Shown here piece after piece: positions 15,455-22,714 of a DNA stretch of 23,014 nt (position 1 is the stretch's first letter; each line of letters begins with the position of its first letter). Below the pieces are notes generated by a model. The model saw nothing but the letters and a program-made list of their open reading frames with translations, ran no database searches and was not told where the DNA came from. Source of the stretch: Ilumatobacter sp. (GTDB lineage: Bacteria > Actinomycetota > Acidimicrobiia > Acidimicrobiales > Ilumatobacteraceae); NCBI GenBank assembly GCA_018666235.1, contig JABJAB010000101.1:1-23014 (forward strand). The letters are read 5' to 3'. Both the position numbers and the translations under genes were made by a program.

Positions 15455-17680
15455 TTAGCCCGCGTCGTCAATCGCAGCGCCTGGTCGATGGCCCGCTCCG
15501 AGCGTGGTCAACTGCTCGATGAGCGCGGCGGAGTCTTGGCGGTGCTGGGTTTCCATGCGAGTGTGAGCCGCTCGGCCGATCCTTCCGGCGAGGTCCGGTT
15601 CGTCGACGAGCCGGCGCATCAAGCGTGACGCGTGATCGACGCTCGGTCGCGCCCACGTTGCCTCGGCGGGGTATGCCCAGCCGCCGTCCGCGCCGACGTC
15701 GACGAGTTCGGAATCAACCAACAAGGCGCTTGCGTCATCCATAAAGTCAAGATTTCCCGAGTATCTGGTGGCGATGACCGGGACGTTCATCCACATCGCT
15801 TCAGCAAGGTGGAGGCCAAGTCCTTCACTGCGATGCAGCGACACAAGTGCATCGAGATGTCCGATGAAGGCAAGATGTTCGGCAATGGGGAGATGAGCAT
15901 CCCACACAGTGATATCTGGCCGCTCGGCCGCGGCGAGGAGCAGTTCTTCGTGCTCGCGCCAGCGCTGCTCACCGTTGATCGTCTTGATGACCAGCAGGGG
16001 TCCCTCGTCGGCCGCAAAGGCCTGCGTGAAAGCAGCGATCGCACCGAGTGGATTCTTGCGCGCCGTCACACTGAGGTGGTCGAGGACGACGCCGAACACG
16101 AAGCGGCCATCGGCTTCAGCCAGGGGCAGAAATGAGTCGCGTGCGACGTTGGATCGGACGGGTCGTGCGAGTGGCAGCGGTGCAACCCGGACCGGGACCC
16201 CGTGTTCGGCGAAGGCTTTGGCCATGAACCGTGTTGCCGACCAGATCTCCTGCACCGTGTCGACGGCGACAGGTGGCCCACCAGCAACCGTGGAGAGCTC
16301 CCAGAACCAATAGCCAATGACGCTGCGGCCGGGCCCGAAGAGCTCAGGATGATCGGAGCGCAGGTTGGCCATCTGGTCGCCGTTGACGCATGCCAGCGTC
16401 GTAGCGAACTCGACGTGTTGGTCACAACGTGGAGGTTCGTCGAGGAGCGGGTTTGCTGTTCGCTGGTACGCAATCGCTGAGTGCGGAATACCGGCCTCGG
16501 CGAGCACCTGCACGATGGTGCGCCCGACGGCGCCGACACCGGACTGTCGGTCGAGGTACCCGACGACGTTGATGCCATCCGTTCGACAACCCGTCACCTT
16601 GAGATGGGGAGTCGGGTTGGTCAATCCAGCAGGATCGATGAGGAGGGGCGCTTCGTTGCGGCCCGCTGCCCCGAATGCCCATGCTCGGAAAGCCTCTACA
16701 TCGACGTCAGCATCGACACCGAAACGTGCGGCGAGGTCTGGCCGAGATTCGAGCAGTGCCCACCAGTATCGCTGGCTGAGCCAGTCGCGAAACTCCTTTG
16801 CCTGAGTCCATGGCTGCAGGCTGTGGCCAGGGTGCCGTCGGGCGAGGCGGCGTATTGTGGCGTCGATGGCGATCCCTCCGGGCAGTGTCAGCGCATCGCT
16901 CCGAGGGCTCAGTTGGTCAGCGACTCCGCGCACCGCGGCGAGGCGGTCGGCATTGGCGAGTGAAATGCGGGGCCGACCTGCAATCGTGCGATCCAGCAAT
17001 GCCGGACCGTCTTCGGCGAAATGAGGGGCATCGATCAGCGCCGTCTCTTGGCCATCTGGCCAACGCCAGGGCGACGCGCCAAGCGTTGGATCGGTGCATT
17101 GGCGTTGCCCGAAGAGTGTTGTCGCCACATCGAGCCGCCGTCCGAATGTCACGTCGCTCCCAGCAACCAAGCCCTCAAGCAGCCAGGTGATCGCCGCTAG
17201 AGCGTTCGCGCCGAAGCCAACCACCGACGACGACACTGAACCGGCCACGAACAATTCTGCGACGTCTGGAAATCCGTTTGCCGGGGTCCCGACGGAGCGC
17301 GGGATGACAACGAGCACGTCCGTAGCTGCGGGTACCAGCGCGTCCAATGGGCCAGCAACTGCGATGGCGCCCGCAATGAGCACAATGACAGGGTTTGCAT
17401 TGTCGGACACAACGGAGCGAGCTGCTGTGAGACCGGCGAGCCAAATCCGATCGTCGTGGGCGGCGCGGCACAGGTCAATCTCGGCGGGTACATCACGTGC
17501 CCATTCAGTGCCCGCCGGAGCGTCAGGGCGAAGCTGCGGGTCGCCAGCCCACGACGCTGAAATGATCCAGCCGGGATGCTGCGTACGTACAGCGCGAACC
17601 AATGCTGCAGCGGTGTCGTCGGCTGAGTTGACGGCAACGATGACCTCAACAGTCCCGCCACGTCGATCGCCCGAGGTCAT
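15455..17680 (-). CDS. Fusion of a degenerate GT8-like domain and a GT4-like glycosyltransferase
   Basis: A 741-residue protein. Residues about 10-230 resemble the GT-A domain of the neighbouring 17968-19278 product, but the metal-binding LDPD is replaced by IAGA (about 102-105), so this half is probably inactive as a transferase. A helical middle (about 250-345; RDWLSQRYWWALL, FRAWAFGAAG) follows. Residues about 369-725 are a GT4-like GT-B domain: GINVVGYLDRQSGVGAVGRT, GYWFWELSTVAG (456-467), RKNPLGAIAAF (541-551), LVIKTINGEQR (563-573), LVSLHRSEGLGLHLAEAMW (612-630) with an intact E-x7-E (Glu619, Glu627), and VIATRYSGNLDF. ATG start, 4-nt ATGA overlap with coil 3 upstream. The GT4 half is paralogous to that of the plus-strand fusion at 12024-14093. 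Confidence 0.85.
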   Translation of the reverse strand: MTSGDRRGGTVEVIVAVNSADDTAAALVRAVRTQHPGWIISASWAGDPQLRPDAPAGTEWARDVPAEIDLCRAAHDDRIWLAGLTAARSVVSDNANPVIVLIAGAIAVAGPLDALVPAATDVLVVIPRSVGTPANGFPDVAELFVAGSVSSSVVGFGANALAAITWLLEGLVAGSDVTFGRRLDVATTLFGQRQCTDPTLGASPWRWPDGQETALIDAPHFAEDGPALLDRTIAGRPRISLANADRLAAVRGVADQLSPRSDALTLPGGIAIDATIRRLARRHPGHSLQPWTQAKEFRDWLSQRYWWALLESRPDLAARFGVDADVDVEAFRAWAFGAAGRNEAPLLIDPAGLTNPTPHLKVTGCRTDGINVVGYLDRQSGVGAVGRTIVQVLAEAGIPHSAIAYQRTANPLLDEPPRCDQHVEFATTLACVNGDQMANLRSDHPELFGPGRSVIGYWFWELSTVAGGPPVAVDTVQEIWSATRFMAKAFAEHGVPVRVAPLPLARPVRSNVARDSFLPLAEADGRFVFGVVLDHLSVTARKNPLGAIAAFTQAFAADEGPLLVIKTINGEQRWREHEELLLAAAERPDITVWDAHLPIAEHLAFIGHLDALVSLHRSEGLGLHLAEAMWMNVPVIATRYSGNLDFMDDASALLVDSELVDVGADGGWAYPAEATWARPSVDHASRLMRRLVDEPDLAGRIGRAAHTRMETQHRQDSAALIEQLTTLGAGHRPGAAIDDAG

Positions 17681-17892
17681 CTGGACCGTTGGTCGCGACC
17701 GGTCATCCGCTGGTCGACATCATCCAACACGGCTGACACGGAATTTCGGATGTCAGCCAAGCTGGCATCTTGCTTCAAGTTCAATTCGGCGAGCTGGATA
17801 CGCAGCTCGTCGACCGAATGCTCAACGCGTTCGAGACGGGCTGGCCCCCGAAGGATCCACGACAGATAGGACCTGATGGACCTGACGGACAT
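17677..17892 (-). CDS. Small coiled-coil protein (coil 3)
   Basis: A 71-residue protein with an N-terminal amphipathic, basic helix (MSVRSIRSYLSWILRGPARL) and a clear heptad region, RLERVEHSVDELRIQLAELN followed by KQDASLADIRNSVSAVLDD. No known family is recognised. The ATG at 17892 gives the only good frame; the upstream ribosome site is not obvious. It overlaps the 741-residue fusion gene by 4 nt (ATGA) and follows the GT8-like gene after 75 nt. The core AVLDDVDQRMT is shared with coil 2. The N-terminal helix carries Trp, Leu and Ile next to Arg, suitable for shallow membrane insertion, and the coil could recruit the following enzyme (inference). Confidence 0.65.
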   Translation of the reverse strand: MSVRSIRSYLSWILRGPARLERVEHSVDELRIQLAELNLKQDASLADIRNSVSAVLDDVDQRMTGRDQRSR

Positions 17893-17967
17893 GAGGAGAT
17901 GGTATCCCAGCGCCCGAATCTTGTGTGGACCGCCGATGGTAATAATCGCAGCGAGTGCGACGCCGAA

Positions 17968-19278
17968 TCAGTTCCGTGACCGAACGAGTTGCATCCAGCG
18001 CTTGCGCACACTAGCGAACCGCGCCCGCAGACGGTCGGGCCTTGTCAGCTCGGCGGCCCGCGGTTTGCGAGGTGGAGCAAGATCGCCGAGGTGGGTGATT
18101 GCATCGTCTTCGACGCTGAGCCACATGTGGAAGTTTGCAGCGTCGGAGCCGTCGACATCGGGAAACGCATTCTGGAGGTCGCGGCGTTCTTCCCAGACGC
18201 TGCGCTCCATTCGGGTCAGCGGATGTTCGGCGGACCCACCGATTGGTTCGTTCAACCAGAGGAGGAACGCGCTGTCGTCGGCTCCGAATGCGGTGGGCAA
18301 CTTGAGTTCGTCGACCGTCGCTCCGCTGCGGAGCTGGTCCAGAGCGGCCTCGCGGCAGAGGCGGCGCATCGTCGAGGTTAGTGCCATCCCGTTGGCGGTT
18401 GTAGACCACTGATGCGGGCCGGTCCGCCGTTCAAGGTGGCCGCGGGCGATGAGGGCCCGGCCGTACTCGTCAGCGAGCTCTCTGATCGTCGTGCCGAGAG
18501 CGTGCGGTACCCGGGGCCGGGAGGCTTGGTGCTTCGACAACACGTCCGGGACGACGGGGTCGTAGCCGCTGTAGTGGATGAAGCGAACTGGACGGCCATC
18601 GACCATCGGGTGCTGGTCGCCGGGGTCAAGGTCGCGTTCGTGGATGTTCCACCAGGCGATGTTCATCCCCGGATCCCGTGACACGGCGTGATCGAAAAGC
18701 GCCGGAACCCAGTCGACCCACTTCTGGTCGGTGAACAGATGCCGGTCGAGGTCGACCACGGCGTCGGTGAGTAGTCGTTCCATCCACCAGTCGAGGAACG
18801 GGAGGGCGCTGGCGCCGACCGCGATAAAACCGAGGTTGAACATGCCCGACTCCATCACTGCTTGTTCGGAGATGGCCAGACCGTCGCGAGGAACTGGCTG
18901 AAGGACGTGTGGGGTGAGGACGATGCCGGCGCTGTCGACCGCGGCGATGGCATCGTCGAAGGGGGAGTAGACGTAGATGTCCGGGTCGAGGTAGCAAACG
19001 GTGTCAGCGCTACCGAGCAGTGTGCGTAGCAGCGACGGTTTGACCGCCGTGCTGAGCTCCATCACGTCGTAGATGGTCTTCATGAGATCGAGCTCAAATG
19101 CGGTGAGGTCGAGGTCGGATAACCGCAGTATCTCGATGCCGTCGACGACGGAGCCGACGGCTTGCTCGTCGATGACCAAGATGGCGAATCGACTCGCAGG
19201 GTGATGGCGAAGGAATGACTCGCCCAACAGTTGGGCCATCTCGACGTAGTTCGACGCAACGATGGTGCCAGCAAACAT
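17968..19278 (-). CDS. GT8-like glycosyltransferase with helical C-terminal extension
   Basis: A 436-residue protein. The N-terminal GT-A fold starts at the first residues (FAGTIVASNYVEMAQLLGES). AVKPSLLRTLL (78-88) precedes VCYLDPDIYVYSPFDDA (94-110), where Asp98 and Asp100 form the metal/nucleotide site of GT8-type retaining enzymes. GMFNLGFIAVGASALPFLDW (145-164), FTDQKWVDWVP (182-192), GMNIAWWN (204-211) and FIHYSGYDP (233-241) complete the domain. Residues about 255-435 are mostly helical (LADEYGRALIARGHL; AFLLWLNEP), ending basic. There is no signal peptide or span. ATG start, only 24 nt after the HhH-GPD gene with no terminator between, and 75 nt before coil 3. Probably a cytoplasmic glycan-extending enzyme; donor unknown. 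Family placement is by motif order and could be a related unnamed GT-A family. Confidence 0.78.
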   Translation of the reverse strand: MFAGTIVASNYVEMAQLLGESFLRHHPASRFAILVIDEQAVGSVVDGIEILRLSDLDLTAFELDLMKTIYDVMELSTAVKPSLLRTLLGSADTVCYLDPDIYVYSPFDDAIAAVDSAGIVLTPHVLQPVPRDGLAISEQAVMESGMFNLGFIAVGASALPFLDWWMERLLTDAVVDLDRHLFTDQKWVDWVPALFDHAVSRDPGMNIAWWNIHERDLDPGDQHPMVDGRPVRFIHYSGYDPVVPDVLSKHQASRPRVPHALGTTIRELADEYGRALIARGHLERRTGPHQWSTTANGMALTSTMRRLCREAALDQLRSGATVDELKLPTAFGADDSAFLLWLNEPIGGSAEHPLTRMERSVWEERRDLQNAFPDVDGSDAANFHMWLSVEDDAITHLGDLAPPRKPRAAELTRPDRLRARFASVRKRWMQLVRSRN

Positions 19279-19302
19279 GTGGTCGCAGGCTAGTGCTGGA
19301 GG

Positions 19303-19893
19303 TCAGTCTGTGAGCGGCCTATCTTGCTTGTCCTTCTTGGCTGCCTTCTGAGCTTTCTTCCAGTCTCGCACCCTGCCGAGCGACGCTTCGTCGGTGATGT
19401 CGGCGACCGAGCGGGGGACGTCGTCGCCGAATTTGCCGGCCGCATTGCGCCAGCCTTCGGGTGCAACACCCTGGGTCTTGCCAAGGATCGCGACGAAGAT
19501 CTTCGACTTCTCGTCGCCGTAGCCAGGGAGGGCCTTCAATCGTCGGAACAACTCCTTGCCGGAATCGACGCCGGTCCACAGATTTGCTGCGTCCCCGTCG
19601 TACTGGTCGGCCACGACCGCGCAGACCTGATGGATTCGCTTGCCCATCGAGCCAGGGAACCGATGAATCGCTGGCTTCTCACAGCAGATGCTGACGAAGT
19701 CGTCCTCGGGCATAGCGGCGATCTTGCCCGGGTCGAGGTGCCCGAGTCGTTCTTTCAGTGTCGACGGGCCGGCGAAGGCCCATTCCATGGGAACCTGCTG
19801 GTCAAGCAACATGCCCAGCAGCAGTGCATTGGCGTCAGTGTTGAGCAAATTGTCGGCGGCTGCGTCGCCGGTGATGTAAAGCGTTCCGGTCAC
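19303..19893 (-). CDS. Uncharacterised HhH-GPD family protein
   Basis: A 196-residue protein matching the small actinobacterial HhH-GPD family of unknown function (TIGR03252-type, from memory). MLLDQQVPMEWAF (28-40) corresponds to the first helices of the base-excision glycosylase fold. ALPGYGDEKSKIFVAILGK (121-139) is the helix-hairpin-helix that binds the DNA backbone. The catalytic Asp usually found about 15-20 residues after the hairpin in EndoIII/AlkA-type enzymes is not evident (the region reads TQGVAPEGWRN), and there is no C-terminal iron-sulfur Cys cluster. A Cys-Cys pair occurs at 70-71, and the C-terminus is Lys-rich (179-189). The start is GTG, 5 nt after the aceE stop, so the two are cotranscribed. 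It probably binds DNA; activity is unproven. Confidence 0.85.
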   Translation of the reverse strand: MTGTLYITGDAAADNLLNTDANALLLGMLLDQQVPMEWAFAGPSTLKERLGHLDPGKIAAMPEDDFVSICCEKPAIHRFPGSMGKRIHQVCAVVADQYDGDAANLWTGVDSGKELFRRLKALPGYGDEKSKIFVAILGKTQGVAPEGWRNAAGKFGDDVPRSVADITDEASLGRVRDWKKAQKAAKKDKQDRPLTD

Positions 19894-19898
19894 CGGCG

Positions 19899-22625
19899 TT
19901 AGATGATGAACGGGTCGATGGCGTCGGGGTCGATGTCGTAGCGCCGGATCGCGTCATCGACGACGGAGGCGTCAACGGCACCATCACGGAACAAGCCGGA
20001 CAGCACTGCGACGACGACGTGGCCGGTGTCGATCTCGAAGTGGCGACGGAGGGCCTCGCGTGTGTCCGAGCGACCCATCCCGTCCGTACCGAGCGGAATG
20101 AACGTTCGACCCGGGAGGAAACGAAGCACCTGTTCAGGCACCGACACCATGAAGTCCGAGACGGCCGTGATTGGGCCTTGCGCATCGGCGAGGATCTGAG
20201 TGATTCGAGGCACACGTTGTTCGCCCGAAGGATGCAGCCGATTGTGACGCTCGGCGGAGAGTCCCTCCTCGCGCAGCGCCTTGTACGACGTGGCCGACCA
20301 GAGTTCGGCCCCGACCCCGTAATGCTCAGCGAGCTCGTTGACCGCTTCGCGGGCAGCGCCCTGAGCGGACCCGGAGAACATGATTGTTGCCGGCTTGAAG
20401 CCCTCGCCATCGGGAGCATCAGCCCATTTGTAGAGACCCTCGACGATTGCTTCGGCAATGCCCTCGCGGTCGGGGAGCTCTGGCATCTCGTAGTTCTCGT
20501 TGTACAGGGTGATGTAATAGAAAACATCGGTCTCGTCGGGCATGCCGCCGCCGTACATCCGCTTGATGCCAGCATCGACAATGGCACCAACCTCATAGGC
20601 AAAAGCGGGGTCGTATGCCTGCACCGCGGGCACGGTCGAGGCGAGCACGAGGCTGTGGCCGTCTTGATGCTGGAGGCCTTCACCCATCAGCGTGGTGCGG
20701 CCTGCGGTGGCGCCCATCAGGAAGCCGCGAGTGCGCATGTCAGCGGCCTGCCAAATGAGGTCGCCCACACGCTGGAAGCCGAACATTGAATAGAACGTGT
20801 AGAACGGGATCATTGGCACACCACGCGTGGCGTAGCTGGTGCCCGCAGCGATGAAGCTCGACATGGCGCCAGCTTCAGTGATGCCCTCTTCGAGAATCTG
20901 GCCGTCTTTGGACTCGGCGTAGGAGAGCAACAGGTCGTGATCGACCGGTTCGTACTTCTGGCCCTGCGAGGCATAGATGCCGATCTCGCGGAACAGCGAA
21001 TCCATACCGAAGGTTCGGGCTTCGTCGGGAATGATCGGAACGATCCGTTCGCCGACGTGTTCGTCACGCGTCAGGCTGCGGAGCAAGCGAGTGAAGCCCA
21101 TGGTGGTGGAGACCTCTTGGCCATTGGATCCTGCCCACATCTCTTTGAAGGCGGATGGATCCGGCAGCGACATCGGCTTGCGGACACGCGTCGTTCGCTG
21201 TGGCACGAAACCGTCGAGGGCACGACGACGTTCCATCATGTACTGGTATTCGATCGAGTCGGGGCCGAGCTTGATGTACGGCGGGTTTTTGTCGTCCACC
21301 TGATCTTCCGGGATCTCATCTTGCAGATGGAGGCGGTCACGCATTTCCAGCATCTGTTTCTTGGTCATTTTCTTGATCTGGTGTGTCGAGTTGCGTCCCT
21401 CGAAACCTTCGCCCAGTGTCCATCCCTTGACGGTTTTGGCCAAAATCACGGTCGGGCGGCCAGAGCCGAGATTGTCGGACGCCGCCTTGTAGGCGGCGTA
21501 GAGCTTGCGGTAGTCGTGGCCACCGCGCGGCAGGTTGCGGATGTCGTCGTCGGTCAGGTGCGAGACCATCTGGCGCAGGCGGTCGTCAGGGCCAAAGAAG
21601 TGATCGCGTGCGTATCCACCCGGCTCGGTGGCATAACGCTGGAACTCGCCGTCGACGGTGGTGTTCATCTTGTTGAGGAGCACACCGTCTTTGTCCTGGG
21701 CGAGCAAGTCGTCCCACTTCGATCCCCAGACGACCTTGATGACGTTCCACCCCGCACCACGGAAGGTCGCCTCGAGTTCCTGAATGACCTTGCCATTGCC
21801 CCGCACCGGACCGTCGAGGCGCTGCAGGTTGCAGTTGACGACAAACACAAGGTTGTCGAGCTGCTCGCGAGAGGCCAACGAAATGGCGCCGAGTGTTTCG
21901 GGCTCGTCGCACTCGCCGTCGCCGAGGAACGCCCAGACGCGGCTACCGGAGGTGTCATCGATCTCGCGGTTTTGCAGGTATCGGTTGTAGCGGGCCTGGT
22001 ACAGCGCCGTCAACGAGCCGAGGCCCATCGACACCGTGGGAAATTCCCAAAAGTCCGGCATCAATCGCGGGTGGGGGTACGAGCTGAGGCCGCGACCGTC
22101 CCGGCCGAGTTCGCGGCGGAAATGGTCCAGATCGTCTTCGGTCAGTCGGCCTTCGAGGAACGCGCGTGCGTAGACACCGGGTGCGGCATGGCCCTGGAAG
22201 TACACGTGGTCGCCGGGCGTGCCATCGTCTTTGCCGCGAAAGAAGTGATTGAACCCGATTTCATACAGCGCAGCGGAGCTCGCAAACGTCGAGAGGTGGC
22301 CGCCGATGCCGTCGGCGGCCTTGTTGGCCTTGACGACCATCGCTGCAGCGTTCCATCGGATGAAGGCCCGGATGCGTCGTTCGATGTGTTCGTCGCCGGG
22401 GAACCACGGCTCTTCGTCGCGCGGGATTGTGTTGACGTACGGAGTCGACACGGTGGCCGGGAACGAGACCTGACTGGCCCGGGCCCGTTCCATGAGCCGC
22501 GACAGGAGATACCGCGCTCGGTTCTTGCCGTGGACGTCGACGACGGCATCGAGGCTGTCGAGCCATTCCTCGGTCTCGACCGGATCGATATCGGGCAGCT
22601 GATGTACGTGGCCGTCGAAAATCAT
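19899..22625 (-). CDS. aceE: Pyruvate dehydrogenase E1 component, homodimeric type
   Basis: A 908-residue protein, the usual length for homodimeric E1. It decarboxylates pyruvate with thiamine diphosphate and passes the acetyl group to the lipoyl E2 subunit. Seen in the sequence: GIGGHLSTFASSAALYEIGF (106-125), with the active-site His at about 110; VYFQGHAAPGVYARAFLEGR (141-160); the thiamine-binding GDGECDEPE (235-243) through NCNLQ (264-268); and C-terminal signature stretches such as GITEAGAMSSFIAAGTSYAT and GEGLQHQDGHS. ATG start without an obvious Shine-Dalgarno sequence. No E2 or E3 gene lies in the window, which agrees with actinobacteria where aceE often stands alone. An 89-nt gap with a 12-bp palindrome precedes it. 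The HhH-GPD gene follows after 5 nt and glycan genes follow that with no terminator visible. Confidence 0.97.
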   Translation of the reverse strand: MIFDGHVHQLPDIDPVETEEWLDSLDAVVDVHGKNRARYLLSRLMERARASQVSFPATVSTPYVNTIPRDEEPWFPGDEHIERRIRAFIRWNAAAMVVKANKAADGIGGHLSTFASSAALYEIGFNHFFRGKDDGTPGDHVYFQGHAAPGVYARAFLEGRLTEDDLDHFRRELGRDGRGLSSYPHPRLMPDFWEFPTVSMGLGSLTALYQARYNRYLQNREIDDTSGSRVWAFLGDGECDEPETLGAISLASREQLDNLVFVVNCNLQRLDGPVRGNGKVIQELEATFRGAGWNVIKVVWGSKWDDLLAQDKDGVLLNKMNTTVDGEFQRYATEPGGYARDHFFGPDDRLRQMVSHLTDDDIRNLPRGGHDYRKLYAAYKAASDNLGSGRPTVILAKTVKGWTLGEGFEGRNSTHQIKKMTKKQMLEMRDRLHLQDEIPEDQVDDKNPPYIKLGPDSIEYQYMMERRRALDGFVPQRTTRVRKPMSLPDPSAFKEMWAGSNGQEVSTTMGFTRLLRSLTRDEHVGERIVPIIPDEARTFGMDSLFREIGIYASQGQKYEPVDHDLLLSYAESKDGQILEEGITEAGAMSSFIAAGTSYATRGVPMIPFYTFYSMFGFQRVGDLIWQAADMRTRGFLMGATAGRTTLMGEGLQHQDGHSLVLASTVPAVQAYDPAFAYEVGAIVDAGIKRMYGGGMPDETDVFYYITLYNENYEMPELPDREGIAEAIVEGLYKWADAPDGEGFKPATIMFSGSAQGAAREAVNELAEHYGVGAELWSATSYKALREEGLSAERHNRLHPSGEQRVPRITQILADAQGPITAVSDFMVSVPEQVLRFLPGRTFIPLGTDGMGRSDTREALRRHFEIDTGHVVVAVLSGLFRDGAVDASVVDDAIRRYDIDPDAIDPFII

Positions 22626-22647
22626 ACGAGTGCCATTGTCGCAGGGT

Positions 22648-22659
22648 TACCGCGCGGTA
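22648..22659. promoter_or_regulatory. 12-bp palindrome upstream of aceE, candidate operator
   Basis: TACCGCGCGGTA is a perfect 12-bp palindrome 22-33 nt upstream of the aceE ATG, in the only sizeable gap before the gene. Position and symmetry suit a dimeric repressor site, but GC-rich palindromes occur by chance and no regulator gene is in the window. Confidence 0.35.
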
Positions 22660-22714
22660 CGCGACGGGTGATCGAAAGTGTTCACACTGACTTGGGCAGA
22701 TGGCTTGGGAGCGA

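Noticed and set aside
15445..15471. TTG start adding nine residues to coil 2
   Set aside because: It would need a rarer start codon and a 17-nt overlap with the upstream gene; the ATG at 15444 is simpler, though I cannot exclude the TTG.
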